From Thermoflexus sp035573655 (GTDB lineage: Bacteria > Chloroflexota > Anaerolineae > Thermoflexales > Thermoflexaceae), in assembly GCA_035573655.1 (NCBI GenBank), contig DATMAC010000050.1, forward strand, positions 1-7,540: 7,540 nt of DNA. Direction: 5' to 3'. This document shows positions 5,999-7,540 of this stretch, piece after piece. A program made the position numbers and the translations under genes. A model generated the notes under the pieces. It did no database searches. It was not told the DNA's origin and was given only the letters and a program-made list of their open reading frames with translations. Within the stretch, counting starts at the first letter, position 1, and the number at the start of each line of letters is the position of its first letter.

Positions 5999-6772
5999 CT
6001 AAGGGTTTTGAGACGAGCTCATGGGTTCCCTCGCCCGTAAAGCCCACAAAGCGGCGGTGAGCTCTTCTTGCAATCGATGGCGTGCAAGGCTATGGACGCA
6101 ATCCCTGGGATGATATTCCCGAATGAAATTGCCGGTCTGTGGGGAGAGGAGCAGCAAGCGATCCCCCAGATGAAGGGCTTCTTCGAGGTCGTGGGTCACG
6201 AGCACCACCCCTACCCCCTCGGTGAGGGCCAGCCGGCGGATCAATTGGTTCAACTCTTGTCGGGTGGGGACATCCAAATTGCTGAAGGGCTCATCGAGGA
6301 GCAGGAAACGAGGTTGTCGGACCAAGGCCCGAGCCAGGGCCACCCGCTGGGCCTCCCCTCCGGATAGGACAGTGACCGGTCGGTCGGCCAGAGCCAGCAG
6401 CCCAACCTGCCTTAGGGCCATGGCCACACGCTCCTGTGCGATGGCAGCGTTGCACCCAGGCAGAAAGCGTAAGCCGAACTTCACATTATCTCGAACATTC
6501 AGCCAAGGCAGCAGCAGAGGATTCTGAAACATCACTGCCAGTTCTGGGGTCCCACTCTGCACTGGCCGACCGTTCAACGTGACCCACCCTTCATCGGGCC
6601 GATCGAGGCCCGCCAACAGGCGAAGAAGCGTGCTCTTGCCGGCCCCGCTCGGCCCGATAATACAGACCACCTCTCCACTCCGAACCTCCAGGTGGAGGTT
6701 TCGTAAAACTGGAATCCGCCGACGTCCCGAGATATAGCTCTTGCAAAGGGCCTCTGCTTTGAGCAAACCCAT
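5999..6772 (-). CDS. ABC transporter ATP-binding protein, SsuB/TauB/NrtD type
   Basis: A 257-residue ATPase that powers the importer from the cytoplasmic face. All motifs are present and intact: Walker A GPSGAGKST (40-48), Q-loop Q83 in FQNPLLLPW, signature LSGGEAQRVALARAL (136-150), Walker B FLLLDE (156-161), D-loop SNLD (164-167) and the switch His H194 in VTHDLEEAL. The F-Q-N-P-L-L-L-P-W stretch after the Q-loop and the Asp-Leu-Glu-Glu-Ala after the His are typical of the nitrate/sulfonate/taurine subfamily. Residues 225-257 form a short tail without a recognisable domain. The start ATG 6772 follows GGAGG by 9 nt. The gene is 27 nt after the DUF4242-type gene and 185 nt before the binding protein, an unusual order since the ATPase often sits next to the permease. 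Confidence 0.96.
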   Translation of the reverse strand: MGLLKAEALCKSYISGRRRIPVLRNLHLEVRSGEVVCIIGPSGAGKSTLLRLLAGLDRPDEGWVTLNGRPVQSGTPELAVMFQNPLLLPWLNVRDNVKFGLRFLPGCNAAIAQERVAMALRQVGLLALADRPVTVLSGGEAQRVALARALVRQPRFLLLDEPFSNLDVPTRQELNQLIRRLALTEGVGVVLVTHDLEEALHLGDRLLLLSPQTGNFIREYHPRDCVHSLARHRLQEELTAALWALRAREPMSSSQNP

Positions 6773-6799
6773 CGATAATAGCCTCCAGAATAGGCCGAA

Positions 6800-7342
6800 T
6801 CAGGGTTGTTCCTTATCAGCAGACCCGACACGATATACAGCATCCACTGGGGCCTCAACGGCCTGGCGGGCTTTGAGGACATCCTCTACATTTTCCGCAT
6901 CATAGAAACAGAGGCATTTGCTCATATCCTCACAAACATAGGTCCGGAGGAACCGAACTTCCGGCACCAGGGCATACTTCGGGCTATTCGCTGCCTTGCG
7001 CTGGAGATAGGCTTCCATTGTGAGCCCCGCGGGGAAATTCCATTCCACGATGTAATCCACAGCCCCCTGACTGGACCGAACCTCCTCCAAGGTTTGGCCC
7101 ACCAACCGCACCGTCTTCACCAGGGTGATTGGCAGATCGATCTCCCGGGCCGCTTGGCGGACCGTCGCTTCATCGGGGGCCTCGAGGATAACAAAGAGCT
7201 GTGAGCGATCGCTGGTCACCTGCGCTTCGATCAGCGCTCCAGACCGTGCTTGGATCGCTTCTGCCAGCCGATCCAGCGCCGCTTGGATCCCTGAACGATC
7301 CGTGCTCACGGGCATTGGGCTCTCCACGAGAAAGAGCGCCAT
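6800..7342 (-). CDS. Tandem DUF4242-type small protein, function unknown
   Basis: A 180-residue soluble protein without signal peptide or membrane segment. The C-terminal half (about 97-171) fits the DUF4242 pattern: YIVEWNFP, then VRFLRTYVCEDMSKCLCFYD with C137, C143 and C145, then DVLKARQAVEAPVDAVYRV. The N-terminal half (about 3-80) seems a diverged second copy: LFLVESPMP, a central helix, RSQLFVILEAPDEATVRQAA, and LPITLVKTVRLVG. Both halves have the beta-alpha-beta layout of a small ferredoxin-like fold. A DUF4242 protein from Streptomyces (SCO4226) has been described as nickel-binding; whether this one binds metal is unknown, and the Cys trio is in the second half only. The start ATG 7342 has AAGGAGGT 5 nt upstream. 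It is the first gene of the set, 27 nt before the ATPase, so it may act as a sensor, chaperone or electron/metal carrier for the pathway. That role is a guess. Confidence 0.85.
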   Translation of the reverse strand: MALFLVESPMPVSTDRSGIQAALDRLAEAIQARSGALIEAQVTSDRSQLFVILEAPDEATVRQAAREIDLPITLVKTVRLVGQTLEEVRSSQGAVDYIVEWNFPAGLTMEAYLQRKAANSPKYALVPEVRFLRTYVCEDMSKCLCFYDAENVEDVLKARQAVEAPVDAVYRVGSADKEQP

Positions 7343-7347
7343 CGGGA

Positions 7348-7355
7348 ACCTCCTT
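7348..7355 (-). promoter_or_regulatory. Strong ribosome binding site of the DUF4242-type gene
   Basis: AAGGAGGT on the minus strand lies 5 nt before ATG 7342 and fixes that start. An ACCTCC further upstream in the transcript (7411-7406) could pair with it over 6 bp. Confidence 0.75.
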
Positions 7356-7396
7356 AAGCGAATTGGGAGCGGGAAACAGGTCTCTCCCTAAGCGTT

Positions 7397-7406
7397 CAGA
7401 GCTCTG
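7397..7406. promoter_or_regulatory. Perfect 10-bp palindrome, possible operator
   Basis: CAGAGCTCTG reads the same on both strands and lies 55 nt upstream of the first gene of the set. Such a site could bind a dimeric regulator. A 10-bp palindrome can also arise by chance, so the call is weak. Confidence 0.25.
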
Positions 7407-7412
7407 GAGGTA

Positions 7413-7440
7413 AGGCGAAAGGGCTTTGCCCCCAACGCCT
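7413..7440. repeat. Two-part hairpin upstream of the gene set
   Basis: AGGCG (7413-7417) pairs with CGCCT (7436-7440), and inside it GGGC (7421-7424) pairs with GCCC (7428-7431) around a TTT loop, with small internal loops between. No T-run follows on either strand, so it is not clearly a terminator. It could be the end of an upstream transcript or part of a structured leader. Confidence 0.35.
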
Positions 7441-7498
7441 CAGCGAGAAAACCAACCACGTAAATCCCTATCGTCCGGATTTGTTTTGAGGATATGAG

Positions 7499-7540
7499 AT
7501 GGTGCGGGCCAATGACCTCACCCCCCATATTTCGGTGGCG
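7499..7540 (+). CDS. Possible start of a divergent gene, cut by window end
   Basis: An ATG at 7499 opens a frame without stops for 14 codons to the window edge (MVRANDLTPHISVA). GAGG lies at 7488-7491, 7 nt upstream, which is good spacing. Fourteen residues are too few to assign a family. If real, it would be transcribed away from the sulfur gene set and could encode its regulator. Confidence 0.25.
   Translation, partial: MVRANDLTPHISVA

Larger units (their letters stand above)
7343..7498. other. Upstream region of the gene set with palindromes
   Basis: No gene is seen here. The minus strand is the probable leader and promoter region of the whole cluster, but I could not identify a convincing -35/-10 pair. 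It contains a 10-bp perfect palindrome, a hairpin and short repeats of TAAGCG (7355-7360 and 7389-7394). If the possible gene at 7499 is real, this is a divergent control region. Confidence 0.45.

Noticed and set aside
6806..7204. Plus-strand frame of 132 codons opposite the DUF4242-type gene
   Set aside because: The minus-strand gene has a strong ribosome site and a recognisable family pattern; the plus frame has neither.
7343..7440. SAM (S-box) or other riboswitch controlling the sulfur genes
   Set aside because: The leader has hairpins, but I could not match the conserved core of any riboswitch class I know.

Overview
The window comes from a high-GC bacterium. The genes are tightly packed, nearly all on the minus strand, and most have strong GGAGG-type Shine-Dalgarno sites. 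The protein composition (rich in Arg, Leu, Pro and Ala, poor in Lys and Asn) suggests a thermophile. A Chloroflexota-like source is a guess I cannot test here. No RNA genes, insertion sequences, CRISPR arrays or phage genes were seen.

All recognisable genes read right to left and look like one operon or two linked ones. In order of transcription they are: a tandem DUF4242-type small protein (7342-6800); an ABC transporter ATPase (6772-5999); a 185-bp gap holding a strong inverted repeat; a Tat-type lipoprotein solute-binding protein of the SsuA/TauA/NrtA group (5813-4623); its permease (4630-3821); an FAD flavoprotein of the fumarate reductase/AprA superfamily (3821-2070); a two-cluster ferredoxin (2077-1820); a SELENBP1/SBP56-family protein, probably a cytoplasmic methanethiol oxidase (1784-390); and a membrane protein cut by the window edge (386-1). 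From the binding protein to the ferredoxin every junction is an overlap of 1 to 8 nt. The last two junctions are 35 and 3 nt.

The likely theme is uptake and breakdown of a small organosulfur compound. The importer brings in a sulfonate-like or other small anion. The flavoprotein/ferredoxin pair performs an unknown redox step. The methanethiol oxidase homologue would release sulfide, formaldehyde and peroxide from methanethiol. The usual desulfonating enzymes (SsuD, TauD) are not in the window, and the flavoprotein/ferredoxin pair occupies the place one would expect them. This pathway is inference; the family assignments are much firmer than the substrate.

The right end (7343-7540) is an upstream region with palindromes and a possible divergent gene start on the plus strand at 7499. 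The most notable points are the combination of genes itself, the flavoprotein's loss of the standard fumarate-reductase active-site motifs, a hairpin that can mask the ribosome binding site of the methanethiol oxidase gene, and the membrane protein with NicO/RcnA-like His-Pro-Gly spacing.
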